From an uncultured Burkholderiales bacterium (GTDB lineage Bacteria > Pseudomonadota > Gammaproteobacteria > Burkholderiales > Burkholderiaceae_C), in contig CAMFGY010000003.1 of NCBI GenBank assembly GCA_945952065.1, positions 248,001 through 312,000 of the forward strand: DNA of 64,000 nt, read 5' to 3'. This document shows positions 9,767 to 18,846 of this stretch, in pieces (within the stretch, counting starts at the first letter, position 1; every line of letters starts with the position of its first letter). A program made the translations under genes and the position numbers. The notes below the pieces were generated by a model. The model saw nothing but the letters and a program-made list of their open reading frames with translations, did not search any database and was not told where the DNA came from.

Positions 9767-12700
9767 GATGGCGTTGGCTCATCCTTTAGCGGGGCCTGCA
9801 AAGGCAGGTCGATGATGGCGATTGTGCCCCGTCCGGGCTCGCTCTTGAGCTCAATTTTTCCGCCCAGCAGGCCCGTCACCAAGCTGTAGACGATGTGCAG
9901 GCCCAGCCCGGAGCCACCTTGCCCAAGTTTGGTGGTGAAGAAGGGATCAAAGACACGCGGCAAATGCTCGGCCGCAATGCCTGAGCCATTGTCTTCAACG
10001 AACAAGCGCAGTCGCTCGGCGTCCAAGCGCTCGGCGCGCAGTAAGACATGGGCGTCGGCTGAGGGGCTCTCAAAGCCATGGCTCATGGCGTTGTTGATCA
10101 GGTTCATCAAGACCTGACCCAAAGGCCCGGGATAGCTGTCGAGCTTGAATTCGGGGTCGATCTCGTTGAGCAGGGCGACCTTGGCCTTGCGCAGGCTGGG
10201 CTGCAGCGTCAACGCGATCTCCAAGGCCAACTCTTGGAGTTTGAAGACCCGCCGCTGATAACTCGATTGATCGACGGCCACTTGCTTGAAGCTGCGGACC
10301 AATTCTGCGGCGCGGTTCAGGCTGCGCAACAACATCTCGGCAGCTTGCTGAGAGTCCGCCATGAAGGACTCCAGCGTGGAGCGGCGCAGGCCCTGCGCGA
10401 CGGAAGCGCTGAAGTCGCGTTGCTGGTCCAGCAAGGTGCTGGCCATCATGACGGCGTTGCCGATGGGGGTGTTGAGCTCGTGGGCCACGCCGGCCACCAG
10501 TGCCCCCAGGCTCGCCAGCTTCTCGGAGCGTACCAACTCCTGTTGCGTCTGCTTCAAACTCTCCAACGCCATGGCCAGCTCCTGGGTACGGGCCAGCACG
10601 CGGCTTTCCAGGCTGGCATTGAGTTGCTGCATCTGCGTCTGGCTGCGCTTGCGCTCGATGATGTCCCGCACGATGGCCCAGTAGCCGACCGGCTGGGCTT
10701 GCTCATCAGTCTCCAGATAGGTGCGCACCTCCACCGGCAGGGTGTGGCCATCGAAATGGATGAGCTCTTTTTCATAGACCTTGGAGTAGCCGTCCAGTTT
10801 GACTTGGTACTTGAGGATGTCGCGCTCCATTTGCCGCCAAGCCGGCGGGGTCAAGTCTTCGTGGTGCAGGCCCAGCAACTCGCTCTCGGTATAGCCCAGC
10901 ATGCGCTGCAAGGCCGCGTTGCTGTCGGTCAGGCGGCCCTGCAAATCAAAAGCCACGAAACCGTCGATCATGCTGCTGTGCAAGCGCCGGTAGCGGGCTT
11001 CGCTGGCCTGCAGGGCCAACAGGGCGGCCCGGCTTGCGCTGATGTCTTGCTGCACCGTGACCAGCAGCAGCTTGCTGCCCACCCGGACCAAGCGGGCCGA
11101 GACTCTGCACAGCAGCTTGGCCCCGTCGCCGCGCCGATACTCGATCTCCAAACCCGCCACTGCCGCTGTTTGCTGCACGGCTTGCAGCAGCTCTGTGCGC
11201 TGCAGGGGGTCAATCCAAAGACCCGGTTCGACGTGGGTACGGCCCACCACGGCCTCCAGCGCGTAGCCAAACTGCTGCAGCCAGGCTTCATTGGCGGTCA
11301 CGATGGCGTAGTCGGCCTCGGCGTCCGAGATCAGCACCGCGACCGGGGTGGCCGCCAGCAGCGCCTGCAACTGGCTCTCGCTGTCGCGCAAGACCTGCTC
11401 GGCGGCCAAACGATCGGTCAAATCCAGATAAGTGCTCAGGATCAGCTGGTTGCCCTGATTGACGATGTAGCGCCCCGACACTTCGCAGTGCCGGATCTGG
11501 CCGTCTGCTCGGCGCAGCGCCACCTGCAGCCCGGTGATCTCCCCTTCGGCCTGCAGGCGGGAGACAAAATCATGTCGTGCCTTGGGGTCGACCCACAGGC
11601 CAAAGGCGGCGCCACCGTGGCCTTCGGCCTGCTCTGGGGTATAGCCAAAGCAGCGATACCAAGCCTCGTTCCAATGCGACAGACTCAAGCCCTCGGTGAT
11701 GGGCGAATACGCCATGGGCACCGGCGCAAACTGAAAAATCGCCATAAAGCTCAGTTCGCTTTGGCGCAGCAACTCCTCCGCACGCTTGAGTTCCGAGATG
11801 TCGGAGATCACTGACAGTGCGACCGGCTCTGAGTCGAGGGTGATCAAGCGGCTGCTGAGCATGCCCCAGTAGACGTCCTTGGAGTCGGGGCGCGCCAATT
11901 GCACCGTCAAGCCATCGATGCGGCCGGTGCTCAAGAGCTGCTCGGCCTGCGCCTCGCGCAACTGCTGTTCCTCGGCATTGTTGGCGGGGCGCCGGTGGCT
12001 GCCAATCAACTCAAGCCGGCTTCGGCCCAGCGCATGTTCGGCCGCCGGGTTGAGGTCGATGATCTTGTCGTCACCGAGGCGGCTCAAGGTGATGGGGTGC
12101 GGAAAGGCTTGAAACACCAAGCGAAAGCGCTGCTCGGCGGCGGCCAGGCTCTCCGCCATGCGGTTGAACGAGGCGGCCACTGCGGCAACCTCGTCATCGC
12201 CCAAGACCTCAGCGCGGGCGGCCTGATCGCCCGACTGCAGCCGGATCTGCGCCTCGCTGAGCCGGTTCAAGGGATGCATCAACCAGCGGTACAGCAAGAG
12301 GCTGCCAGCGAAGCCTGCCGCCAATGAGACGGCCAGCAACAACAGGGCTTGATGGCGCAGCGCATCGGCTGCGGCGCTCAAGTCGCGCTCGGCCTGACTG
12401 AGCACCAAGCGCCAATCGGTTTGACCAATCGTGCTTTGCCAAACCCGCACCCATCGCTGCTGGCGCTGCAAGCTCAATTTCGCCGGAATTGAAGCCTGGC
12501 CGTTCATGGCCTGGGCCAAGGCCTGCTGCTCCTCAGGGATTTCGCTCCATCGCCCGGCCAAAGGCTGGCCCTGCGCATCCAGAATCAAGGCCTGTGCATC
12601 ACTGGGGGCGGCCGACTCGTTGGCGGGGGCCAACACCTGCCGCAATGAAAAAGCGGCGGCCAGCACACCCAAGGTTTCGCCTTTGGCGCTGTTCAAAGGC

Positions 12701-13167
12701 AGAAGGTGCAAGAGCATGGGCTCGCCCAACGCTGTGCTGATCATCAGGCGGCGTTCACGGGATTGGGCCGAGTCTGCCGGCAGTGACAGGCCCAAGCGTG
12801 TTGATGCCTCTCGGCCAGCGGCGAACAATTGCCCCTGTGTGTCCAGCAAGGCCAAGGCTTTGACATCGCTGATGTGGGCCTGCCAGCGCGCCAGGATGGC
12901 GCCTGCCTTGCCCCTGGCTGGGGTCGAGCCGAGCGCTGCCATGCGGTCTTGGAGCTCGGCGCTGTCGGCCAGCAATTGCAGCAAGGCCGCTTGCTCAATC
13001 AGGCGGCGCGACAGCTCAAAGGCCCGAACATCGACCAAAGCCTGGGCTTGCAACTCGCTGGCTTGCGCCTCCTCGGCCGCTTTGCGGCTCAGCAGGCCCA
13101 GACCCAAAGCACCGCCCAAAAGTACCGGTCCAATCACGACCGTTAGCATTTTGGGCAGCAGCTTCAT
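9763..13167 (-). CDS. Membrane-bound multi-PAS sensor histidine kinase
   Basis: The 1134-residue inner-membrane kinase has an N-terminal TM (about 8-28) and a long periplasmic Cache-like sensor region to about 285. A second TM (about 290-312) is followed by a HAMP segment ending in DDEVAAVAASFNRMAESL. About four PAS/PAC modules follow (WNEAWYRCFGYTPEQ, NAALQRMLGYTESELLG). The dimerisation His is in AGVAHELNTPIGN (about H896), followed by an HATPase domain with NLINNAMSHGF, EDNGSGI and GQGGSGLGLHIV. It is first in a three-gene operon with the porin and binding protein. No response regulator is adjacent, so its phosphotransfer partner is elsewhere. Its kinase core resembles that of the protein at 47968-50328. 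Confidence 0.93.
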   Translation of the reverse strand: MKLLPKMLTVVIGPVLLGGALGLGLLSRKAAEEAQASELQAQALVDVRAFELSRRLIEQAALLQLLADSAELQDRMAALGSTPARGKAGAILARWQAHISDVKALALLDTQGQLFAAGREASTRLGLSLPADSAQSRERRLMISTALGEPMLLHLLPLNSAKGETLGVLAAAFSLRQVLAPANESAAPSDAQALILDAQGQPLAGRWSEIPEEQQALAQAMNGQASIPAKLSLQRQQRWVRVWQSTIGQTDWRLVLSQAERDLSAAADALRHQALLLLAVSLAAGFAGSLLLYRWLMHPLNRLSEAQIRLQSGDQAARAEVLGDDEVAAVAASFNRMAESLAAAEQRFRLVFQAFPHPITLSRLGDDKIIDLNPAAEHALGRSRLELIGSHRRPANNAEEQQLREAQAEQLLSTGRIDGLTVQLARPDSKDVYWGMLSSRLITLDSEPVALSVISDISELKRAEELLRQSELSFMAIFQFAPVPMAYSPITEGLSLSHWNEAWYRCFGYTPEQAEGHGGAAFGLWVDPKARHDFVSRLQAEGEITGLQVALRRADGQIRHCEVSGRYIVNQGNQLILSTYLDLTDRLAAEQVLRDSESQLQALLAATPVAVLISDAEADYAIVTANEAWLQQFGYALEAVVGRTHVEPGLWIDPLQRTELLQAVQQTAAVAGLEIEYRRGDGAKLLCRVSARLVRVGSKLLLVTVQQDISASRAALLALQASEARYRRLHSSMIDGFVAFDLQGRLTDSNAALQRMLGYTESELLGLHHEDLTPPAWRQMERDILKYQVKLDGYSKVYEKELIHFDGHTLPVEVRTYLETDEQAQPVGYWAIVRDIIERKRSQTQMQQLNASLESRVLARTQELAMALESLKQTQQELVRSEKLASLGALVAGVAHELNTPIGNAVMMASTLLDQQRDFSASVAQGLRRSTLESFMADSQQAAEMLLRSLNRAAELVRSFKQVAVDQSSYQRRVFKLQELALEIALTLQPSLRKAKVALLNEIDPEFKLDSYPGPLGQVLMNLINNAMSHGFESPSADAHVLLRAERLDAERLRLFVEDNGSGIAAEHLPRVFDPFFTTKLGQGGSGLGLHIVYSLVTGLLGGKIELKSEPGRGTIAIIDLPLQAPLKDEPTPS

Positions 13168-13261
13168 CCAAAACCCTCAATCCATGAGCCTTATTGGGGA
13201 AGGACTCTAACAGTCGGCTTTGTGCTTGGGCGCTGAAAAGTGGCGGAGTTTCCCTGGGGTC

Positions 13262-14119
13262 TTAAAAGCCAGCGCCGGCCTGCGCCAAATAGCTTTGCTC
13301 TTCGGGCGTGGAGACCCGGCCAAGAATTGCGTTGCGGTGGGGGTAGCGACCAAAGCGCAGAATCAGTTTGCGATGCTTGTGGGCGTAGTCCAATGCGCCG
13401 CTCAGACGCGAATCCAGCGCTGCCAGTTTGCTGAACTCTTGCACCGAGCGATCTTGCAGGACACGGTCTTCGGCATGCTCCAGAGGCATCAGGGCAAACC
13501 AGCGTTGCAGCGCGGAGAGGGTCAGGTCTTGCCCTTGGTGGAGCAGATACAGGCTGTCTTGCAAAGCCAGTGCGTCTCCGGCGAAGGCACGGGCCTGGCC
13601 GCGATAGATGTTGCGGGTGAATTGGTCGAGCAAAAGGATGCGGGCCAGCCGCCCCAAAGGGTGCGGGCACCAGTCTTGCAAGCCGCCCGCCAAGGCCTCT
13701 TCCACCCAAGGGCCAAAGCGGGCTTGGATGTCGGCGTCGGTGCTTTCGCGCTTGGTGAACCAGAGCGCGCGGATTTGCCCATATTCGCTGCTGCCGACGG
13801 CGCCGAACCAGTAGTTCAACACTGTTTGAATGGCCGCTTGGAGGGTCAGGACTTGCCATTGCGGATGGCGCTTCAAATAGCTGGCCACATAGCTGCAGGC
13901 TGGGATAACTTGCTTTTCTTGCGCCGCCGCCCAGTTCAGCGCATGGGCCACCAACTGAGCCGCCAGCCCTCGGCCTTGCAAAGCAGGGGCCACGCCGGTG
14001 TGGGTGAACACCAGGGCCTGATCGTGCAGCCGATAGTCCAGCTCCATATCATGGCCGTCAAGCTGGGCGCTGAAACGGCCTCGGCGGCTGTCGTGATGGA
14101 TGTTCAGGGTGTCAGTCAT
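13262..14119 (-). CDS. GNAT (YjdJ-type) - DUF924 fusion protein
   Basis: The 285-residue protein appears to join two families. Residues 1-90 match the small YjdJ-type N-acetyltransferase fold: ELDYRLHDQALVFTHTGV, then the acetyl-CoA loop ALQGRGLAAQLVAHAL and VIPACSYVASYLKRHP. From about 95 a complete DUF924 domain follows (VLNYWFGAVG, ALWFTKRE, HPLGRLARILLLDQFTRNIYRG, FGRYPHRNAILGR). Both families usually occur as separate small proteins. The biochemical role of DUF924 is not established. The frame is continuous, so the fusion is not a sequencing artefact that I can see. It is a single gene between the kinase operon and yaeQ. Confidence 0.85.
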   Translation of the reverse strand: MTDTLNIHHDSRRGRFSAQLDGHDMELDYRLHDQALVFTHTGVAPALQGRGLAAQLVAHALNWAAAQEKQVIPACSYVASYLKRHPQWQVLTLQAAIQTVLNYWFGAVGSSEYGQIRALWFTKRESTDADIQARFGPWVEEALAGGLQDWCPHPLGRLARILLLDQFTRNIYRGQARAFAGDALALQDSLYLLHQGQDLTLSALQRWFALMPLEHAEDRVLQDRSVQEFSKLAALDSRLSGALDYAHKHRKLILRFGRYPHRNAILGRVSTPEEQSYLAQAGAGF

Positions 14120-14150
14120 CGGCCGGTCCAGGATCTGGAAGTGAAAAGGC

Positions 14151-14711
14151 TCAAAGCTGCGGGACCTTCAAGGCCACGGGTGTGATCTCTAAAGAATCGG
14201 CGCTGCTCGAAACGTAGATGCCGCCATCTTGCACCGTGATTTGCAATTGCATGCTGCGCTCGGCGAATTTCGACAAGGCTTGCGACTGCTCATGTGGGAT
14301 TTGCCAAACTGCCAGCCGCGGTGCACGCACCAGCTTGCCTTCGATGCCTGCCCACCAGATCGCGCTGCTGTAGCTGTAGGTGTAGACGCTGACGCGTTCG
14401 GCACGGCCGTGGGCCTTCAGCAAGCGGCGATCGTCCGGTTGGCCCAGGTCAATCCAGTGCACGATCTCTCCGGTCAGGTCACGCTGCCACAACTCCGGCT
14501 CCTCCACATCGGCCAAGCCCTTGCTCAGCTCCAGCTTGCCGCGCAACTCATCGGCGGGCACGTTCAGCGCAAAGGCCAGGATGCGGATCATCATGCGCTC
14601 ATCGGTCTCCGAGGGCTGACGGGCGATGGTGAGGTTGTGCTCGCCGTAGACATTGCGGTCCATGTCAGCGATTTGCAACTGGGCTTTGTGAATGGTGGCT
14701 TTGATGGCCAT
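14151..14711 (-). CDS. yaeQ: YaeQ family protein
   Basis: The 186-residue protein opens MAIKATIHKAQLQIADMDRN and contains HNLTIARQPSETDERMMIRILAFAL, the conserved core of YaeQ, at typical length (about 180). Structures of the family show a PD-(D/E)XK nuclease-like fold, and a role in transcript elongation through RfaH suppression has been proposed. The exact function is unclear. The stop is 32 bp upstream of the next minus-strand gene start, so the two may form a transcript. Confidence 0.93.
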   Translation of the reverse strand: MAIKATIHKAQLQIADMDRNVYGEHNLTIARQPSETDERMMIRILAFALNVPADELRGKLELSKGLADVEEPELWQRDLTGEIVHWIDLGQPDDRRLLKAHGRAERVSVYTYSYSSAIWWAGIEGKLVRAPRLAVWQIPHEQSQALSKFAERSMQLQITVQDGGIYVSSSADSLEITPVALKVPQL

Positions 14712-14938
14712 AGGGGCTGAACTTTGGTGGATGCGAGCCGGGCATTATCGAACGCGATTCCCTGCCACGCCGGGGAAGGCCCTGAGCAAGGCGCTCGGCG
14801 GACATGGCATGATTCGGGGATGGCGCCGCATTGGGGCGCTTTTTCTTAGATGCCGGGCCAGTCAATTAAAAGGTCGCGGGTGTTGTCGGCGCCACCGTTG
14901 GGGGCGCTATCTGCATGAAAGAAAGCCAGAGTTTTGCC

Positions 14939-15601
14939 ATGAAACATCTCCTCGTCTCCCTGCTTGCTGCCGCGCTGCTGCCGGCGTTTGCGCAGTCCAC
15001 CGTCAACCCCAATGCCAAGGTGGACCCGAAGAACAACAAGGTCAGCAAGCCGGTTGTGGACAAGCCCAAGCAAAAGCTGATGACGCGCGATGAGTTGCGC
15101 AATTGCATGAACGCCAATGAGGCCAACCGCGTCGAAGGCGAGGCCATCAAGGCTGCTCAAGCCGCTCAAACCAAAGAACGCGCCGAATTGCTGGCCGAGA
15201 AAGACGAACTGAGCAAGCAGGGCGATGCCTTGACCACGCGCACCAATGAGTTGCTGGCCGAGCGCGCCGCGCTGCTCAAGCTCAACGAAGAGCTGAAGGT
15301 GTCTTTGCCCAAGGCCAAGAAGGAAGAGGCCGAAGCCTTGAAGAAGGACTACGACGCCAAGGCCGAGGCCCACGGTGCTCGCATCGACGCCCTGAACGCT
15401 GACAAGGTCAAGTACAAGGCGCTGTCGCCCGCTTTTGATGCCAAGGCCGAAGCGCACAACCAGGCCAACAAGGCCCTGGAAGCGCGCGCCGAAGCCTATT
15501 TGGACAAGCTCGACGAATGGAAGGCCGAGTGCAGCAACAAGCCTTACGACGAAGCTGACGAAATCGCCATCAAGAAAGAAAAGGCCGCGGCCGCCAAATA
15601 A
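14939..15601 (+). CDS. Exported coiled-coil protein of unknown function
   Basis: The 220-residue protein has a clean signal peptide (LLVSLLAAALLPAFAQS) and a Lys/Pro-rich segment. From about residue 45 an almost continuous Ala/Glu/Lys coiled coil begins (LLAEKDELSKQGDALTTR and following heptads), with two Cys in LRNCMNAN and WKAECSNK that could form a disulfide. The composition and charge suggest a periplasmic rod. I do not recognise a named family. ATG at 14939 places the signal peptide correctly; an ATG eight codons upstream is possible. A strong terminator follows at 15692. Confidence 0.75.
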   Translation: MKHLLVSLLAAALLPAFAQSTVNPNAKVDPKNNKVSKPVVDKPKQKLMTRDELRNCMNANEANRVEGEAIKAAQAAQTKERAELLAEKDELSKQGDALTTRTNELLAERAALLKLNEELKVSLPKAKKEEAEALKKDYDAKAEAHGARIDALNADKVKYKALSPAFDAKAEAHNQANKALEARAEAYLDKLDEWKAECSNKPYDEADEIAIKKEKAAAAK

Positions 15602-15691
15602 GCTGCCCGCAGGGCTTGAGGACGCTGACGCAGGCTGCACGCACCGGATGCGCGGCCTTCCGTCAATGAGTTCAGCCCTGCACCGTGAGCC

Positions 15692-15724
15692 AAGGCGCCA
15701 TCCTGACCCGGAGGCGCCTTTTTT
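15692..15724 (+). terminator. Rho-independent terminator
   Basis: An 8-bp stem AAGGCGCC/GGCGCCTT with a 13-base loop is followed by TTTT. It lies about 90 bp after the coiled-coil gene and 43 bp before the M3 peptidase start. Confidence 0.85.
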
Positions 15725-15766
15725 GTTTCAGGCCTGACCCACAAGGCCTGCCCGGAGACACCGACC

Positions 15767-17857
15767 ATGAACAGCCCCACGCCCCTGAGTTCGACCCGCC
15801 CCGCCGCAGACAACCCGCTGCTGCAGCCCTGGACCGGCCCTTACGGTCTGCCCCCATTTGCCCAAATCCAGGCCAGCCAATTCGCTCCAGCTTTTGCAGT
15901 AGCCTTGGCCGAACATGCGGCCGAGCTGGATGCCATTGCGAACCAAGCGGCTGCGCCGGATTTCGAGAACACCTTGGCGGCGTTCGATCGCAGCGGTCAA
16001 GGCCTGGGCCGCATCGAGACCGTGTTTTACGCCCTGGCCGCTTCGGCCACCTCGCCCGAGATGCAAGCGGTGCAGCGCGCCATGGCGGCGCCTTTGGCGG
16101 CGCACAACAACCGCATCTATATGCATCAAGCGCTGTTCAAACGTGTGGACGCGCTGTACCAAGAGCGCCAGTCCTTGGGCCTGAGTGCCGAGCAGCTGCG
16201 CTTGTTGGAGCGCGTGCATTTGGACTTTGTGCGCGCGGGTGCCAAGCTGGATGCCGTGGCTCAGGCGCGTTATGCCCAGGTGATGGAGCGACTGGCCGAG
16301 CTCAACACCCAGTTTGCGCAAAACGTGTTGGGGGACGAATGCAATTACCGGCTGGTCTTGTCGACTGAAGCCGACCTGGCCGGTCTGCCTGATTTCGTGC
16401 GAGCCAGTGCGGCCCAGGCGGCGCTTGAGCGCGGTCTGCCCGGTCAGCATGTGATCACGCTGTCGCGCTCTCATATCGTGTCCTTCTTGACCTTCAGCGA
16501 GCGTCGTGATCTGCGCGAGCAGGCCTGGCGCGCCTGGGTTGGGCGTGGCGAGGCCGCGGGTGAGACGGACAACCGGACCATCGCCCAGGAGATCCTCAGC
16601 TTGCGCAATGAGCAAGCGCGCTTGCACGGTTACAGCTGCTTTGCCGATTACGCTTTGGCCGACACCATGGCCGGCAGCCGCGCGGCGGTGGCCGGCCTTT
16701 TGGACAAGGTCTGGCAGCCGGCTTTGGTTGCCGCCGAGCAAGAGCGCGCCGCGTTGCAGGCCATGATGCTGTCCATGGGCCACGCGTTTGCGCTGGAGGC
16801 TTGGGATTGGCGCTTTTATGCCGAAAAGGTACGCAAAGCCCGTTATGACCTGGAAGAGGCTGAGGTCAAACCTTACTTCCCCTTGGATGCGATGGTGGCA
16901 GCGGCCTTCGATTGCGCGGGGCGCTTGTTTGGCCTGCGCTTTGAATACAAGGCCGAAGTGGCGGGCTATCACCCGGATGTGAAGGTCTATGAGGTGAAGG
17001 ATGCCGACGGCTCCTTGCGTGGCATCTTCATGCAAGACAACTTTGCCCGCAGCAGCAAGCGCAGCGGCGCTTGGATGAATGCCTTGCGTTGGCAGGCGCG
17101 CAATGGCCGCGAAGGCATGGATCGTGTGCCCATCATTCAAAACAACAACAACTTCGCCAAGGGTGCGCCCGGTGAGCCCACGCTCTTGAGCTTTGACGAT
17201 GCGCGCACCTTGTTCCATGAGTTCGGTCATGGCCTGCATGGACTGTTGTCCGAGGTGCATTACGAGCGCCTGTCGGGCACCCAGGTCTTGCGCGACTTTG
17301 TCGAGTTGCCCTCGCAGATTTTTGAGCACTGGATGAGTGAGCCCGAGGTCTTGAAAAAGCATGCCCGTCACTACCGCACGGGCGAGGTCATTCCCGACAC
17401 CTTGTTGGCCAAGCTCAAGGCCGCCGAGATGTTCAACCAAGGCTATGAGACGGTGCGCTACACCGCCAGTGCCCTGGTGGACTTGGCCGCGCACTCTCTC
17501 CCCGATGCGCAAGGCCCGGACGTGGTGGACTTTGAAGCCAAGACCATGGCTGCCTACGGACTGCCGGCGGCGATCGGCATGAACCATCGCATGACGCATT
17601 TCCAGCACCTGTTCTCGGGCTCCAGCTATGCCTCGGGCTATTACGTGTATATGTGGGCCGAGGTCTTGGACTGCGATGGCTTTGACGCCTTTGTCGAGGC
17701 GGGCAGCGCTTTTGATCCGCAAGTGGCGGCGCGCTTGCGCGAGTGCATTTTGTCCACCGGCAATAGCCGCGAACCCGGGGCGGCGTTCCGAGCCTTCCGC
17801 GGCCGCGATGCCGTGGTCGAGCCCATGCTCAAAAGCCGCGGTCTGTTGACCGTATAA
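15767..17857 (+). CDS. M3-family metallopeptidase (Dcp/oligopeptidase A-like)
   Basis: The 696-residue cytoplasmic zinc peptidase has the zinc-binding motif LFHEFGHGLHGLL at about residues 484-496 and a downstream Glu ligand in the QIFEHWMSEPEVL segment. The N-terminal helical half (FENTLAAFDRSGQGLGRIETVF) and QDNFARSSKRSGAWM are typical of peptidyl-dipeptidase Dcp, while length and fold are also shared with PrlC. Such enzymes degrade short peptides released by other proteases. A GGAG element precedes ATG 15767. The gene is followed by a perfect palindrome and a strong terminator. I cannot separate Dcp from PrlC by eye. Confidence 0.92.
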   Translation: MNSPTPLSSTRPAADNPLLQPWTGPYGLPPFAQIQASQFAPAFAVALAEHAAELDAIANQAAAPDFENTLAAFDRSGQGLGRIETVFYALAASATSPEMQAVQRAMAAPLAAHNNRIYMHQALFKRVDALYQERQSLGLSAEQLRLLERVHLDFVRAGAKLDAVAQARYAQVMERLAELNTQFAQNVLGDECNYRLVLSTEADLAGLPDFVRASAAQAALERGLPGQHVITLSRSHIVSFLTFSERRDLREQAWRAWVGRGEAAGETDNRTIAQEILSLRNEQARLHGYSCFADYALADTMAGSRAAVAGLLDKVWQPALVAAEQERAALQAMMLSMGHAFALEAWDWRFYAEKVRKARYDLEEAEVKPYFPLDAMVAAAFDCAGRLFGLRFEYKAEVAGYHPDVKVYEVKDADGSLRGIFMQDNFARSSKRSGAWMNALRWQARNGREGMDRVPIIQNNNNFAKGAPGEPTLLSFDDARTLFHEFGHGLHGLLSEVHYERLSGTQVLRDFVELPSQIFEHWMSEPEVLKKHARHYRTGEVIPDTLLAKLKAAEMFNQGYETVRYTASALVDLAAHSLPDAQGPDVVDFEAKTMAAYGLPAAIGMNHRMTHFQHLFSGSSYASGYYVYMWAEVLDCDGFDAFVEAGSAFDPQVAARLRECILSTGNSREPGAAFRAFRGRDAVVEPMLKSRGLLTV

Positions 17858-17859
17858 GA

Positions 17860-17890
17860 CAACAAGGCCCGGTATGACCGGGCCTTGTTG
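17860..17890. repeat. Perfect 14-bp inverted repeat after the M3 peptidase
   Basis: Arms CAACAAGGCCCGGT and ACCGGGCCTTGTTG enclose an ATG loop directly after the stop codon. There is no T-run, so the structure more likely protects the mRNA 3' end or acts with the terminator 47 bp downstream. Confidence 0.75.
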
Positions 17891-17936
17891 CGAGTGCTTG
17901 GCCTTGGCTCAGAAGAGGACGAGGGCCGGCAGGGCA

Positions 17937-17959
17937 GGGGCGGGCCGCCCCTTTTTTTT
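17937..17959 (+). terminator. Strong rho-independent terminator
   Basis: GGGGCG/CGCCCC stem with a 3-base loop is followed by eight T residues. It terminates plus-strand transcription from the M3 peptidase 2 bp before the end of the convergent PEP-CTERM gene. Confidence 0.85.
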
Positions 17960-17961
17960 GT

Positions 17962-18702
17962 TCAGTCCGCAGCTTTGGGCTTGCGGCGGTAGCTGGCGGC
18001 AGCCAAGCCCAAAGCGACGAGGGCCAAGCTGGCAGGCTCGGGCACATCGTTGCGCGGCGTGCCGCCCCCAGAACCGCCGGAGCCACCGGTGCCGCCACCG
18101 CCATCGCCGCCGCCGTTGCCTGGCTGTGTCACGCCGATGGCACCGGTCGCGCCTGCGCAACCTTGCAGGGTGCTGCTGGGGGTGCAGATCACATCCGAGG
18201 CAAAGTAGGCCGTGGTGTTTGGGGCGAAAAAGCCGAAGTCGGTGTACTCGGCATTGAGCACGGTGAAGGTCAGGGGGTCCAGCATTTGGCCTGGAGCGCC
18301 ATTCGCGCAACCCGCCCCAGTGCAATCCAGCATCAGGCTGAAGCCAGTGCCGAACGGTTGGTTGGACCCAGGAGCGGCCACCGTGACATTGCTGTTGGCG
18401 ACCCCATTGAACAAGATGTTGCTGATGTCGGAGGTGCTCACTCCCAGCGCATTGAAGGAGAAGATCGAGTGCGGCCCGCCGGTGTTGACGAAGTTCAAGT
18501 CGGCACGCAAAGCCACCGAGACCGTGATGTCGGTGCCAATGTCATTGAGGGTGACGGTGCCATAGGGCCCGGCCCCGAAAGCGCCAACATCCGTGGCGGT
18601 GAAGGAGTAAACCACCGGGCTGGCCCAAGCGGCGCCCGAGGCGCTCAACAAGAGCCCGGCCGCGCACAGCGAGCCCAAGGCCGTTCGAATGCTTGATTTC
18701 AT
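17962..18702 (-). CDS. PEP-CTERM sorting domain protein
   Basis: The 246-residue secreted protein has a signal peptide (LCAAGLLLSASGAAWAS). The body is predicted to be beta-rich, with four Cys in DCTGAGC and ICTPSSTLQGC, followed by a Gly/Ser linker. The terminal sorting signal is VPEPASLALVALGLAAAS with a basic tail YRRKPKA. The VPEP motif, hydrophobic segment and Arg cluster define PEP-CTERM proteins, which exosortase cleaves and which are usually surface or biofilm-matrix associated. The function of the body is unknown. It is preceded on the same strand by the S8 protease gene (144 bp gap). Its presence fits the prsT gene at 973-3828. Confidence 0.93.
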   Translation of the reverse strand: MKSSIRTALGSLCAAGLLLSASGAAWASPVVYSFTATDVGAFGAGPYGTVTLNDIGTDITVSVALRADLNFVNTGGPHSIFSFNALGVSTSDISNILFNGVANSNVTVAAPGSNQPFGTGFSLMLDCTGAGCANGAPGQMLDPLTFTVLNAEYTDFGFFAPNTTAYFASDVICTPSSTLQGCAGATGAIGVTQPGNGGGDGGGGTGGSGGSGGGTPRNDVPEPASLALVALGLAAASYRRKPKAAD

Positions 18703-18846
18703 ACTGGCTCCAGTCTTTCTGAGTTGGAGGTTCTGTGACCTCCCGTGCTTGCTGACAACGCAATCGAATTGGCCTGCCGAGGAGGCGGGTGAGGGCCAAC
18801 TGTCATGCTCCCTACGACGACTTCCTGCTGAAAAAAGAGAAACCCA

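Noticed and set aside
15728-17722. A 664-codon minus-strand frame across the M3 peptidase
   Set aside because: Antisense to a well-supported gene with the HEFGH motif; its composition (His/Gln/Gly rich) is typical of a high-GC shadow.
18703-18846. A sigma-54 promoter for the PEP-CTERM gene
   Set aside because: A GG...GC pair is visible on the minus strand, but the spacing is one base too long for the -24/-12 consensus.
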